A stretch of DNA of 64,000 nucleotides from Dallia pectoralis (taxonomy: Eukaryota > Chordata > Actinopteri > Esociformes > Umbridae). Location of the stretch: positions 9,162,861-9,226,860 of the forward strand of contig CM055741.1 in the NCBI GenBank assembly GCA_029465975.1, given 5' to 3'. The notes under the pieces are model-generated. The model did not search any database. It worked only from the letters and a program-made list of their open reading frames with translations, and was not told the DNA's origin. Shown here piece after piece: positions 27,401-42,400 of this stretch. The translations under genes and the position numbers were made by a program. Each line of letters starts with the position of its first letter. Position 1 is the stretch's first letter.

Positions 27401-30400
27401 ACACGTGCTTAAAAAAACACAACAACAAAATGACACCAACAAAAGATTGACACAGAAAACGTGTATATATATACGCACGATTGTATTGTGATTACGTTGT
27501 TCGCGCGGTACGGATTTATTGACTTCTCTTACTCTTCATCTTATTAGCCACTAGGACAGTAGCAGCATCCACAAAAGGAAGAGGCACACATACGTGTAAC
27601 GGAGCTCACTCTCTGAATGTCTCTGTGTAGCTACATGATGGGAACCAATCAGACAACAAGATCAGGAGGGGGGTGTTAGTAAATCGACTGGGCATTTGAA
27701 ATAACTCCCGGGCCTGTATTCACAAAGTCCCTGAGTAGTAGTGCAGATCAGCGAGTCCTTCTCTCAGATTGGGGAACCCGGTTTTAAATCGACACTCCTA
27801 CTCCGAGACGTGGACTGAACACTGGCCCCGGCTCTGGCATCCTGTCTAGACTTCGCTCTGTCCATTCGAAGACGTAACTAGCAAACGCAGGCAAAATGTA
27901 GGCATTCATTGTTTGAATAACAGACAGCGAGTCACATACCGGCTGAGAGATGTGCTGTGTACACCGTGACCTGAACACCGGGCCGAAGGGTAAACTGGAC
28001 CAGGTTTTGGTTGAGTGCGCTCAGGAGGATTTCGGAGAGCTAGGGAGAAAGATTGGATTTACATAAAAAATCAATTTACATACAAAATAAACTCGGATCA
28101 GCACCTCTTATACAGTAAAGTAAAGAATCCGTAGAGTGCATTAGGAAATGATTATAGCACAGTTCTCTTATTATCATATTGACCTTAGCAGAGTTGCGTT
28201 ACACGAGATGCCTACGATCCAGTCTGTCTATAACCCAGTGTGTCGTGTGAAATAGATATGACTTACATTATGTACATGTTGTATGTACGCGTCTTCCTGC
28301 CAAGGTAGATTCCTTGTCTGTTCACACATTCATGGCGATTAAACACCTTTCTGATTCTGACAGATTATTCTGTAACGTTCGATATCGGTACGCCAAAGCA
28401 TAAGACAGATGCGTGCGGACGACAGAAGTCAACAAGCCATAGACATCTGGCTGTTCCTCCCAGAATCCATTGTGTTTATTCGCTCAGCCTCATTAAATCT
28501 GTCTGCCTCATTAACACAATTAATTGGAATACGAGTAATTTCACCCGGGTTTGTTACAGTCCTCTTCGCTTTTTTCCCGGGTTTAAAATTAGACAACGGC
28601 TAGGAATTATGACTTTTTCTCACCGCGTAACTGGGTCACTACGTCTATGATATATTCAAATAAACGCGCGCGCGCGTTCGCCACTTCTAGATAACGACCT
28701 TGAGGGGAGATTTATTGGTCCTGGCCTGGGTTTTCTCGCCGGTGCAAAGCAATCAGGCACACGCGAGGAGGAACAGTCTAATTGATTTCTTCCTGGTTGC
28801 GTTCTATTTTTAAACCAAAGCGCCTCGCACATCACAAGACGAGAGCGGATCCGTTCCTAATGATCCCCCGTTACGTATGACGCAATCCTCTGAGCCGATT
28901 CCGTGCATCTCGACACCGGCTGTTGATTGGGCGGACAGTATCCACGCTGACTCTGTCTCTGTTTGTTTCTGGACGAGAACTCAGCAGTGCCCGCGCACAG
29001 AGTGATGACTTGGGATATTCTCGATTCCCCCGGCGATTACTTCTGAACGCTTGTCACATTTATTGACGAGGCCAGTTGAAATCCTGCAGTGTGTGTCTGA
29101 GTTAAAATGTGACGTGTGTGTATGTGTGTGTGTATGTGTGTCTGGATGCATTTCTCTGTGGACCAACATTGACATCTACTGGAGGAAAGAAAGATCTCAG
29201 CTTTAAAAAATTATGTGTTGCAATGATATTCTCTAACATATAAAAAATCGACTTTCGATAAAGTGATTCTTGTTGGCCTTTTATACAGGATTCTAAACAG
29301 TGCCAGATGCAATCGCAGGAAACTCAACACACTGGTGAAAGGCTATTAATCGACGAAGCAGAGAGATGTTCAGTAATAATTCAGCAAGTAAAAGTTACTG
29401 AAGTAGCCCACAGTCAAACGTTAATATATAATCAACACAAGAACTTAGAGAATCTTAATTTACGGTTGACCCTCCCGGGAATCACAGGAACCTCGCTGAT
29501 ATACCAAAACGTTGCCGTCTCGCCGTGGATTTGAGTAACGGCATACCTAACGAACAGGTGCAACGCCCGTTAAGCACACATGAGCCAGTTATAGTGATCT
29601 GAGATGTCTGTTTCTGAGCACGTCATGCCTCTACGTCACGTCGTTAATTAAAACCTCACCTCGTCTAGATGAGCCGAGATCTTCTCCGGCTTTCCTTCCG
29701 TTGTTTCTTTGTCGGGCAGGAGGAAGAACTCCGCCGCTGTGGGTAACCCGGGCAGGACGGTGACTAGGATCTGCTCTGGGCGTACCCCCGAGGCCTAGAC
29801 GGGGAGTAGACAGAAAGCGAAAAAACAATTCATGAGGAAGAAAGGGGTGAACAACAATGTGAAACAAAAATAAAGTGAGCATTGTCTGTCTGTATGGTTG
29901 GAATAAGTGTGACTGCCAGTATTGAGGTACAGAAAAAGCGGTATAATTGCAAACGTTATTATGAGTTCCTAATTATCTAAACATTACTTAAAGCTGAACA
30001 GTAGGGGTCAGGTCATACATGTTTATATATTCTACCATGTCCAATCAAGTCGTTCCAACAGTGATGACAATATCTCCCTCGGCAACGGTGATGACTGAGT
30101 GACAATACACCAATACCGTAGTCAGCGAATTCTGACGGACTTTTCTGCACATCTCACATGTATTCCAGTACACATATGAACCTGAGCTCCTCGACGACTA
30201 GCAATTCCAGTGTTCGCTGTGACTTCAGATGCCATCGTGTCCTAAACAGCGAGTTTATCCGCAGACCTCCATGACGTAGGCCTGCCGTCACGGCGGACAA
30301 TGTGCCGTCCCACTGCATGAACATAAGCGTGTACAGCTGTGTCTTGCGCGTGTGTAGCTAACGGCTCACCTGAACCATGGAGATCTTAATAACCCGGCTG

Positions 30401-33400
30401 ATGTCAAGTCTCCACTCGGCGACATCTGGGTTGTGGTCGTCCAGATTGGACGAGAAGGCCAGGAGATGCGACCGGAAATACTCTACACAGGCAAAGAAGA
30501 AAAAAGGTCGCACACTGTGACATGAATTAAAAAGTGGTAAAATGTCACTTCGAGACAAATTTGAACGGCTACTTTTAATAACTCCACTCGGCCAGCGTCC
30601 AGGACGTTAACCCGCAAAGTAAACTCCTTTCCCCGAACTAGATCAGCCGACCGACAACGAGGGAAATAAACCAGGCATTATACAACGGCTGTCAAGCTGT
30701 TTGCAATGGGAAACGACCAAATCCCAAAGCGGCTGTCATCGACGCTGGGCGACCGGCTCACCGTGGACGGCAACTGTTTTCCGGTCCTGAAGGATGGCGT
30801 TCCCAGCGGACACCTGCACTGTAACCGTGTTGACACCCTCCCGGGAGAACGTGCAAGAAACACTCCCATCTAGGGTGATTATCGGCTGCGGAGAGAACGA
30901 GACGAGAGAGGAGGGGAGAGTGAGGGAGAGTGAGGGGGAATTTAGGGGGAATATAGAGGGGGAATATAGAGGGAGGGGAATATAGAGGGAGGGAATATAG
31001 AGGGAATATAGAGGGAAATATAGAGGGAATATAGAGGGAGGGGAATATAGAGGGGGGAATATAGGGGAAAATATAGAGGGAGGGAAATATAGAGGGAGGG
31101 GAATATAGAGGGAGGGGAATATAGAGGGAGGGGAATATAGAGGGAGGGAAATATAGAGGGAGGGAAATATAGAGGGAGGGGAATATAGAGGGAGGGGAAT
31201 ATAGAGGGAGGGAAATATAGAGGGAGGGAAATATAGAGGGAGGGGAATATAGAGGGAGGGGAATATAGAGGGAGGGGAATATAGAGGGAGGGAAATATAG
31301 AGGGAGGGAAATATAGAGGGAGGGGAATATAGAGGGAGGGAAATATAGATGGAGGGGAATATAGAGGGAGGGAAATATAGACCTGGTTCACTTAGGCACT
31401 ATATGAAGCACAGGCGTTGTTCATATCACAGACACTATTTACGTTGTTCACACTGCAGAGGTGGTCCTTACCCCAGACACTACTCCTACACACAGACACT
31501 ACTCCTACACACAGACACTACTCCTACACACAGACACTACTCCTACACCCAGACACTATTCCTACAGCCAGACACTATTCCTACACACAGACACAACTCC
31601 TACACACAGACAGTACTACTACCGCAGACACTACTCCTACACACAGACACTGCTCCTACACCCAGACACTACTCCCACACACAGACACTATTCCTACACC
31701 CAGACACTACTCCTACACACAGACACAACTCCTACACACAGACACTACTCCTACACACAGACACTACTCCTACACACAGACACTATTCCTACACCCAGAC
31801 ACTATTCCTACACCCAGACACTACTCCTACACACAGACACAACTCCTACACACAGACACTACTACTACCCCAGACACTACTCCCACACACAGACACTATT
31901 CCCACACCCAGACACTACTCCTACACACAGACACAACTCCTACACACAGACACTACTCCTACACACAGACACTACTCCTACACCCAGACACTACTCCTAC
32001 CCCAGACACTATTTTTTTCCACAGACACTATTTATACACCAGACACTATTTATACTCCAGACACTATTTAAGCCAGAAGTGATATTTACACTTGAGATGC
32101 AACTACAGAAATGTGGGCAGGCAGACAGAAAACGTTACACAACCACACACACACACCCGTACACAACATATTCACAACGCTCAATTCTTTCCCCCTAGGA
32201 ACATCTGTAACTCTCCTGTGAGAGTACCACAACCCGCCACCAGCGCTTCCCTCTTTCTCTCTGTACGCACGTCTCAATTCCTTCTCAAAAAATAACCCAG
32301 AAAAGCTTAAAATGCATAGTTACTTTGTTTGCCAGCATCTGCATTAGTGACGTGGGCAGATTCAAATGTAAACCAACCAGGTAGATACTTTATGGAGTTG
32401 TTAGAATTCCAATGCTAGTGTGCTAGTGTGTTTTGCTGCTGTTGTGTTATGGCGATGGAATTAGAAGTTTGAAAAGTGACCGGTTAATTACTCCTTTAAC
32501 AAACGCCACAGCTAGAGAATCCACACGTAATACCATGCGCTAATAAACAGGATCAATTGTCACAATTCGGTTTCTGCTAGTTTAACTACCACCACCCAGC
32601 AGTAGGCAACTTGATGTAAGGCGAAAACATGTATCCAACTGTGGTTTAGATCTAGCATGTATTTGTCTGGAATACGGTTCCAGATTTTAAGGCGTCTGAA
32701 AAAAATAAACAGAAAAGTCTTAGCAGGAATCCAATGTTATGATTGACAATTAGTTTAGAGAATCTGTCATTCTGTAGTCCCGCCCATTAAGTGTTGTCAT
32801 GGCTATCAGCCAACCAACGAGCTGCAGTCAATGAGATCTGCCAGCCTATCAAAGTCGTGTTTGACTTAGAAGTGATTAAAGTAACGAAATGTGTTGCGCT
32901 TGGGCACCAATTAAACTTCCAATGAACACCTAGCTTGTGATATTGTTTGTTTCGCAGTGTGCTGAAAAACATGACAGTTGAACCTCATAATTTATGACAT
33001 TATGCTCGGTGGCTAAACAAGGTGCTGTTTGCTGTCAAGAGATTAGCCAATCTGTGCAGGATAATTGTAGGCCGGGTTGCATTCTTCCACCATTACCACA
33101 AGCCAACACCCCTGACGAAATGAGTAGTTAAAAGCTAAGGTATGTCTTAAAGTGACCTCTTTAATCAATTGGATGGAATTATTTTGTCTCAACAATGGAG
33201 GGGTTAACTAGTTAACATGATTAAGAAACTGACTGCTTTTCAATACCAAACCAAACGCTCAAGATCCCTACGCCGCACAATTATATTCTGTCATGACCAT
33301 CGTCGTGACACAAATCACCGCTGTGAAGTCAGAGTCCTTAGATGAACTATTTCTGAAACACGATTTAATGACTTGAATCTTCCCACAGAGGTGATGCAGC

Positions 33401-36400
33401 TTGTTAGCAACCCGCTCCTCACTGATGAAAGAGAAAAAAAAGGCAGAATTAACTGTGATAAAAAAAAATGTTACATACTAAATCCCTCTTAAAGCGCGTA
33501 GTCACTTTTAGCAGGATGCCATTAAATGAAAGTGCATTCTTACAGTATAAATGTGTTCAAGGATGTTTTTTGGTACCATGTTATCGGAAAGAAAATTGAC
33601 TACCACATTGACTACCACATCAAAGACCATTTTTCCCCCCCGGAATATAAAAATGCCTACAAACGCAACACAGCTACAGGTGACACGAAGACACAGATTG
33701 CCGGTAAAAACTCCGACCCAACTCTTTTCCACGAGTCGTCATCTCAACCACAAGTCGTCATGTCAACCGCCGTCATGTCAACCGTGACACAAATGGCCGG
33801 TAACGAGCACAGTTCAGGTCGCCAGGCATTTCGGGGACAAGTCCTTCGCGCTGGTCGCCACGTTAACTACCAGCGGTGACCGCCATGACACAGATGTCCG
33901 GTAACGAGCACCTCAGGTAGCGCCTCGGATGCCATCGCGTTATCGGCCGTGACACGGTGGTTTATGTGGGATGTTCCAGGCTAATCTCTACAGCAATTCT
34001 CAAATCTACTGTCCGAAAAGGCTGCTACGTTGTCGCTATATTGTAATACAAAATGTGCATTAAGGCTGTTGGCTCCTGGGTGGTGAAATAAATGTACATC
34101 CATTGCAACAACATTGCAAACAAATCGTCGCTTGTTGTAATGTAAATACCTAGTAGTTATAAAGGTTACCTAACCGGATATTACTACAGTTTATGTTGCT
34201 TGTCTGTACAAAACAGTCACGAGTATATCACATTGTTGTAACGTGATACGTAATTGTATTGACTATTTATCCCTTATTTAACCAGGCGGGCCAATTGAGA
34301 ACAAATTCTAATTTGTAATGGCGACCTGGCCAAGATAGGGCGAAAATATACAAATAAAGTGCGATTTGGTACAACCTTTGACCTGGATCGTAACACGTGA
34401 GCAAAATTACGGTTGTCATCATGTCCTGGACAATTTTATCAACCCCGGGGTTGACTTTACATTCTACAGTAGTGGCGCACGGAACTTACTGGAAAAAGGT
34501 TTGATTTTGTACATTGGCACTTGGTGGATTGCTTTGCTAGTGTGCGAAAAAAATAAAAAAATAAATAAAGGCAATGTGCAATGACACGTGTTTACACTCA
34601 CAGAGTAACGATCACATATCTGTCTTCACTTTGTGCGGTATGTAGTTTTTGATGCATTCACTGTGCAATAAAACTACAAGTCCCAGCCGTGTCACAGTTG
34701 CTCATCTCACCTCGGTGTTGTTTCCAAACCACCAGATGTAGGTGACAGTTCCAACTTGGCTTGGCCACAGCACGGCGGTCAGGTTGACTTCCTTACTCTT
34801 CACGGCCACAAAAGGAGCCGATAGATGGATGTACTCCAGCTGACCTACTCAAAGCACAGATAGATACATCACATGAATCCATTCAGCCTCTCCACAAAGA
34901 GCCCTCATAAAATGAAACAACAGTGTTCACCCTTCCTGAAATAGGACCACCAGTGTGCTGACCCCCCAGTGAACATGTTTGGACTTCTTAACAAATAAGC
35001 GCCCGTACAATAAAATTCTACACACACAGTGAACATATAAATATATATATATATATACATGGCGCCTCCGATTAAACCAAAGCAACCGTGGGCCAAAAAG
35101 AGATCTGTGTTCAGATTATTCGCCACCGGTGCCTCTCTCCGCATAAAACGCAGGCCGGTCGACGACAATACATTCAGAGGATTGCGTACATTCCGGCACA
35201 TTCCGGTCACCACCTGTGAGTTATTTGTCATGCCTGGCACTCCTGAGCTGTCACCCGTCCCATTTGTAATGTCGGGCAAATCCGTACTGACAGACCGGAA
35301 GGTTCCCTGATGCCTAAGTCAACTCCGTTACATCTATCACCCTCGGAACCGCCGGACGTGCGGTCGACGAGACGCCGACGCGGAGCGCGAGAGAATGACA
35401 CGCATGTTGGAGCCTCGGTAACCTGAAGGGATGTATGGAACGGCTTGACTTGAATCTGAATGGGATTTAGGCTACAGTATATCTCCACCCTGTCTGCTGC
35501 ATCACGCATGCAGAAGACGCGTTCCGCGAAGGCACGGCCAACGAACGACACTCAACGTCCCGCGCTGGAAAATTTAGACCCATTCCGCGGGCGAAAGGGT
35601 ACGCGAGGCGTTACCAATCGTCGACCCGCCTCGGCCACAGGCCGAAGACCACTCGGACGCAGTTTACGACCGTGCGACCGTGTCCGGTGAAAAGCGAGCC
35701 TTGGTCGGACCGCAGCGAGAGACAGACTCACATGTGACGTGAAGGTAGAGCGTCGCGCTCTCGGAGCCCAGGCTATTCTCCCCGGTGGCGGTGACGCGGT
35801 AGATCCCCACAGCCTTGTAGACGTGCCGGATGCCGTCCTCGATGGAGCTGATGTTGGAGTACGTCAGAGCGTGACCGTCGCCGAAATCCACCATGATGCT
35901 CGTCCGGGCTCCGTCACCCTAAACACAGGACGGACAAAACGAACAGTCCAACGCCGCCCGACAGACCGATGTTCCACACGAAACAACCGTGACATCACAC
36001 GGACAGCGAGAAACGCTCGACACATTATGCGGTACTCGGGTTATACGGTTCGACCGTTAGAAAGAACGAGCACCTCTTCTAGGAACACCAGGAAGGTGAC
36101 GTTGGAGCCCAGCGTTGCTGTGAGCTTCCCCTCGCTGGTGACGAGGTGGAGGCCTTTGGGGGCCTGGGTGGGGCAGTGCTGTCTCCTGGCCGTGTACTCC
36201 GCTATCACTCCTGCCGTGCAGTTATTGGACACCACCTTCCTGTAGCTGAAATGTACACGGGACACACATGTGGTTAAAGGCACTGATGAACAACGTTCAG
36301 ATAAACTGAGGTAGTTTCCTGAAAAAAAACCTAGGGATGACGAAAAAGGATGACGAGAGGATGATTTAAGAAAGAAGTGGGGAGGAATTTTTCAACGTTC

Positions 36401-39400
36401 GTCATTCCAAGTTTACATTAGTAATTTTTGGTGTCTAGGATTGAATGATCGGAGACTATTCGGGAATCCTGAGGATTGTCCGCTTACCCGGTGCTGTTGA
36501 GGAAGGTTGTCCCGGTGGTGCAGCTCCTGGACATGGACGATGGGAGGAACCAAAACGCGGGGGTGCACTTTCCATCACTGCGCCTCTCGTAGCCATAGTC
36601 GCTGTTGGGTATGGATCGAACCAAAAGCAGAACTGGTCAGTGACGTGCTACGAAATACAACTTCCGACGTTGTTCCCGTCGCTCACTGAAAAAGGCGACC
36701 CTGGAAACTCAGAAACTCAGTCAACGGCAATATTCTATTTTATGCTTTTGTTTCGTCAGTTAAAATATGTGATATCACATTTAGCATCTTTTGAAGGGGG
36801 TAGGGTTTAGAAACATTCTCAAACAAACAGAGTTCACGAGAAGTTTGCTAGTTTAAATTGCCTTTCAAATGTTTATTTTTTATTTTATTTACGCAGCTCC
36901 AGGATGTTTGTCTAAGAATCAGAATACAAACAGGCACACGCCTCGGCGAAACGATAAGAACAAATTGGTCCAATTAGGCTGACAGGCGCAGAAATGCAGA
37001 AGTGTTGTGATTAGAATTGAATGCAATTAAGCCCTATGATTTATCATATTTTATTGAAACGTTTTCTCTTCACTTAAGGGGCCCGCACATATTGGGGGCA
37101 TAACAAAGTCAACGTTGGTATCGCTGATAGTATATTCAAAGGACTGGATTGTGAAGGTTACAGAAAATACGTTTTGAAAGTGTGTCATTGATGGACCGGC
37201 TATTGTTGAAGGCCACATAAGGCAGTGAGATGAGAGGATTTCCGCCGCTCCATTTGTCAGCAGGAGATTGACAGGGCATTGACAGTGCTCACTACAGAAG
37301 TGTACACTACCGATGACTGCTTCTTCCCTAATTATTGCATAGTTTGGAGCTGAGCTTTAGATCATTGTCCTGTTATAGGAGGACACAAGTGCCAATCAAG
37401 CGCTGACCACAGAGTCTTTCTTCTTCAAGGTCCCTTTAACTCCTACAAATCTTACACCTTACCACCACTTTTTTTATTTGGATATGGGTTTTTCTTTGCC
37501 TAGAAGGCCAGAATCCCAGAATCGCCTGTACATTGAGGATTTTCTTTTTAAAAAATCAACAGTGTCCAGCTACACCATAATATACAACATTGACAAGACT
37601 TCCACTGTACGTCTGATCAATTAAATGTTTTTTCAATGGACAAAAAATCAGCTGGAACTAAGATGTCCGCCGCTTACCATTCGAAGTCGTCCTCTGTGCA
37701 GTCGCAGGGCGCTGCGGTCATTGTGACCGAGTACGTCTTACCCATAACGCACCTGGCTATGGGCTTCAACTTCCTGTAGATTCTTCTCACTCCCATGATG
37801 CACGGTTCGCCCTTTAGATGGATTTCACGAGAGAGAAAAAAGCCTCTGTCACATTCCACACCGTGGTCACGAACAAATGCGCTGTGGTAAAATGAACCAT
37901 GTCCGTGGCAAACTGTGCGAGAAGCCGCGCTGTTGTTCTTTTTCTTGACTTCGCCGTTGTTGCTCACTAAGGCCCGGAGCTGTGTCTGCGTGAGCGCCTG
38001 GCAACCATGCACTTTAAACACCTCTGTTCTCTGTACCCAAGTTGCTGCTCACTTGAGTTTGTTTTTCCCACAGAAAAAGTGTGCGATCTTTTGTTATGCA
38101 AATGAGAATATGCGGCGTGAATAAATTGATGTTACTGAGGTAAAATAGTCTAATGCTTTAATGCACAATAAATATTGGTGTCTGCCGTAATAGTTTGATT
38201 CTTTTTTTTTCTTTACAACAGTAATCCAGGGCAAACGTATTTGTCTGTAAAACAGATGTCAGTGGTAAGATGCTGTCGTCGCGGTTCTAGCAGATATAAC
38301 TGTTCAAATATAGCAGATATAACTGGTCAAATAAAGCAGATATAACTGGTCAAATATAGCAGATATAACTGGTCAAATATAGCAGATATAACTGGTCAAA
38401 TATAGCGGATTAAGCTGGTCAAATATAGCAGATATAACTGGTCAAATATAGCAGATTAAACTGGTCAAATATAGCAGATTAAACTGGTCAAATATAGCAG
38501 ATTAAACTGGTCAAATATAGCAGATATAACTGGTCAAATATAGCAGATATAACTGGTCAAATATAGCAGATATAACTGGTCAAATATAGCAGATATAACT
38601 AGTCAAATATAGCAGATATAACAGGTCAAATAATCCATTGGGTTAAATATAAGAGCACACACAAGTGACTGCGACGAAAGGAAATATAAACATGACATGG
38701 CAGTGTCTTTCAAAACGTACCACACAGTCAATGATTATGGACCACGTTCTTGGGGTTGTCTTTAGACCCAGCTGTCTAGTACTTTCCTTTAATAAAAGCC
38801 CTGGACTATCCACTCTCGTGGCTAATTGTTGGGACCACCAGTGCCAGTGCCAATGAGTGTATGAGTCAATCGCGGAAGCTCAGCCGCGTCTGTCGCTTTT
38901 GGCTCGGGGCATGGCCAGGCTTTAGCCTTCCGTCTGGTCTTTACGTTAGCTGTGTATTAGGGGGAGTTACTTCGGAGACATCCGTGCGTCAGCGACAATT
39001 AGATGCGTAAGTGCATCATGGGGAAGAGAGAGTGTGTCCGGCCGCTGTCCAATGAAATGTCTGCCTCTCCAAATGTTCATAGGGGGAGTGATTTAGCAGC
39101 GCAGATGATTCCAAAACGACCTGCCGTTTGATCAAGGTTCCCGCTTTGATTAGGCTTCTCCATCAGGTGAACTATGAGAGATGAAGGTTTGCGGGAACGT
39201 TGCGGAAGTAGCAATGAGAGTACGCACGGAAGCAAGAAGTTCTAAATGGTTTAAAGACCATAACTGAAATAGTAAGCTTAACTGAAATAGTAAGCTTAAC
39301 TGAAATAGTAAGCATAACTGAAATAGTAAGCATAACTGAAATAGTAAGCGTCAATGAAATAGTAAGCATAACTAAAATAGTAAGCATACCTGAAATAGTA

Positions 39401-42400
39401 AGCGTCACTGAAATAGTAAGCATAACTGAAATAGTAAGCATAACTGAAATAGTAAGCGTCACTGAAATAGTAAGCATAACTGAAATAGTAAGCATAACTA
39501 AAATAGTAAGCATACCTGAAATAGTAAGCGTCACTGAAATAGTAAGCATAACTGAAATAGTAAGCATAACTGAAATAGTAAGCGTCACTGAAATAGTAAG
39601 CATAACTGAAATAGTAAGCATAACTGAAATAGTAAGCGTCACTGAAATAGTAAGCGTCACTGAAATAGTAAGAATAACTGAAATAGTAAGCATCACTGAA
39701 ATAGTAAGCATAACTGAAATAGTAAGCATAACTGAAATAGTAAGCATAACTGAAATAGTAAGCGTCACTGAAATAGTAAGCATAACTGAAATAGTAAGCG
39801 TCACTGAAATAGTAAGCGTCACTGAAATAGTAAGCATAACTGAAATAGTAAGCATAACTGAAATAGTAAGCGTCACTGAAATAGTAAGCGTCAATGAAAT
39901 AGTAAGCATAACTAAAATAGTAAGCATACCTGAAATAGTAAGCGTCACTGAAATAGTAAGCATAACTGAAATAGTAAGCGTCACTGAAATAGTAAGCATA
40001 ACTGAAATAGTAAGCATAACTGAAATAGTAAGCATAACTAAAATAGTAAGCATACCTGAAATAGTAAGCGTCACTGAAATAGTAAGCATAACTAAAATAG
40101 TAAGCATACCTGAAATAGTAAGCGTCACTGAAATAGTAAGCATAAATGAAATAGTAAGCATAACTGAAATAGTAAGCGTCACTGAAATAGTAAGCATAAC
40201 TGAAATAGTAAGCATAACAGAAATAGTAAGCGTAACTGAAATAGTAAGCGTCACTGAAATAGTAAGCGTCACTGAAATAGTAAGCGTCACTGAAATAGTA
40301 AGCGTCACTGAAATAGTAAGCGTCACTGAAATAGTAAGCATAACTGAAATAGTAAGCGTAACTGAAATAGTAAGCGTCACTGAAATAGTAAGCGTCACTG
40401 AAATAGTAAGCGTAACTGAAATAGTAAGCGTAACTGAAATAGTAAGCGTCACTGAAATAGTAAGCCTCACTGAAATAGTAAGCGTCACTGAAATAGTAAG
40501 CGTAACTGAAATAGTAAGCATAACTAAAATAGTAAGCATAACTAAAATAGATATTACCTGGTTGTGTAGGTATCATGTCTGGTGGTTATGTAGAGGTTAT
40601 AACCTGGTTATGTAAGTATAATGTCTGGTGGCTATGTAGAGGTTATAACCTTGATGTGTAGGTATCATGTCTGGTGGTTATGTAGGGGTTATTACCTGGT
40701 TATGTAGGTATCATGTCTGGTGGTTATTAGGGGTGGGAATCTTTTACCATCTCACGATTCAATTCGATTCCGATTTTATCCATAATGATTTCTAATCGGG
40801 TTTCTGATCATGATCTACTCTCATCTGCTTTACTATACAGAATGACAAACGGAGAGACATTAAAGTGTCTTTTTCACATTTATTAAGTTCAATTCTCAGG
40901 GAAGTGCCTTTTATCAAAAACATTGTCTGGTTCTCAATTGATACTCATTATTAGCTAGCTATAAAAAAGATAGATTTTTAAAATGTTTATTAAACGTCTC
41001 TTACACCATTTCCTTAGAAAAACAAAGCTGTGCAAAATGTGGGTGTACTCTATAAAACAATCTGATAGTGATTTGTAGTTTTAAGGCCAAATGGTTAAAC
41101 AGCTATTGAATTAATAACGTTGAGACTTGTACTTTATTGACGGTCCCTAACTATAAGCAAACGGAGGTTTCTGTCCGCCGATCACCCGGGTGTAGTGTGG
41201 CTGCTTGCGGGAAAACCGGACCTGACCTCGTCCTCCGACTATCCGTTGAATATCCAATATCGAATATCCAACCAACTTTACCTCAGTCTGAGATGAAGCA
41301 GATATATTTGTGCGGGAATTTCTCGCACTATAAAAACTAACCTTGCGGGAATTGTTTAAATTATGCGCAATCCCGTACCGAAATTCAAGCCCTATAGATT
41401 GACGGCTACTGAGTCTGATTAATTAGAGTTGGGTAGGCCTATACGGTCAGTCATCTTTTTGGAGGTGGGTATACTGTAAATCCCTCTCCTCAGAGGTGGG
41501 TATACGCCGTATAGCTGTGTATACGCACCACTACACCACTGAAATGAAGCAGGCGATAGACCGAGTTATTTTTTTTGCCCTCTCGGAGTTGGCAGGAAGT
41601 TTCGTGAAGCACTGCAGTGTGCGTTGGTCTGCAGCTGGTGGCTGACTCTGCTCCGTGTCGCTGAGCTCCGGGTAATGCCTATTAATATGAGCCTGCGCAT
41701 TTGTTGTGCTGCCGAAGTACTTGGTCTTCGTTTTGCAAAGCTTGCACACTGTGTGTCATGTCCAACGGCTGCGTGGTGACGTTCGGACGTCCCGTATAGG
41801 CTAGTTACAAAAATGGAGGTGAACAGCCAGCTGATTTTATTTATTTATTAAATCGATTCTTCGACATTTCAGATCGATTTTGAATCGTTGCAAATGAGAA
41901 TCTAGATTCTTCTGTTAATCGATTTTTTGGCACAACCCTAGTGGTTATGTAGAGGTTATAACCTGGTTGTGTTGGTGCCATGTCTGGTGGTTATGTAGAG
42001 GTTATGACCTGGTTGTGTAGGTATCATGTCTGGTGGTTATGTAGAGGTTATAACCTGGTTGTGTTGGTGCCATGTCTGGTGGTTATGTAGAGGTTATTAC
42101 CTGGTTATGTAGGTGCCATGTCTGGTGGTTATGTAGAGGTTATTACCTGGTTATGTAGGTGCCATGTCTGGTGGTTATGTAGAGGTTATTACCTGGTTAT
42201 GTAGGTGCCATGTCTGGTGGTTATGTAGAGGTTATTACCTGGTTATGTAGGTATCATGTCAGGTGGTTATGTAGGGGTTATTACCTGGTTATGTAGGTGG
42301 CATGTCAGGTGGTTATGTAGAGGTTATTACCTGGTTGTGTAGGTATCATGTCTGGTGGTTATGTAGAGGTTATAACCTGGTTGTGTTGGTGCCATGTCTG

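Noticed and set aside
30942..32198. Proline/leucine-rich and histidine/threonine-rich frames of 149-245 codons
   Set aside because: Translations of the 16-bp and 19-bp intronic arrays.
39172..40576. Minus-strand frames of 455 and 426 codons (LTISVT and YYFSDA repeats)
   Set aside because: They are the 18-bp array read in codon multiples, inside a SorCS intron.
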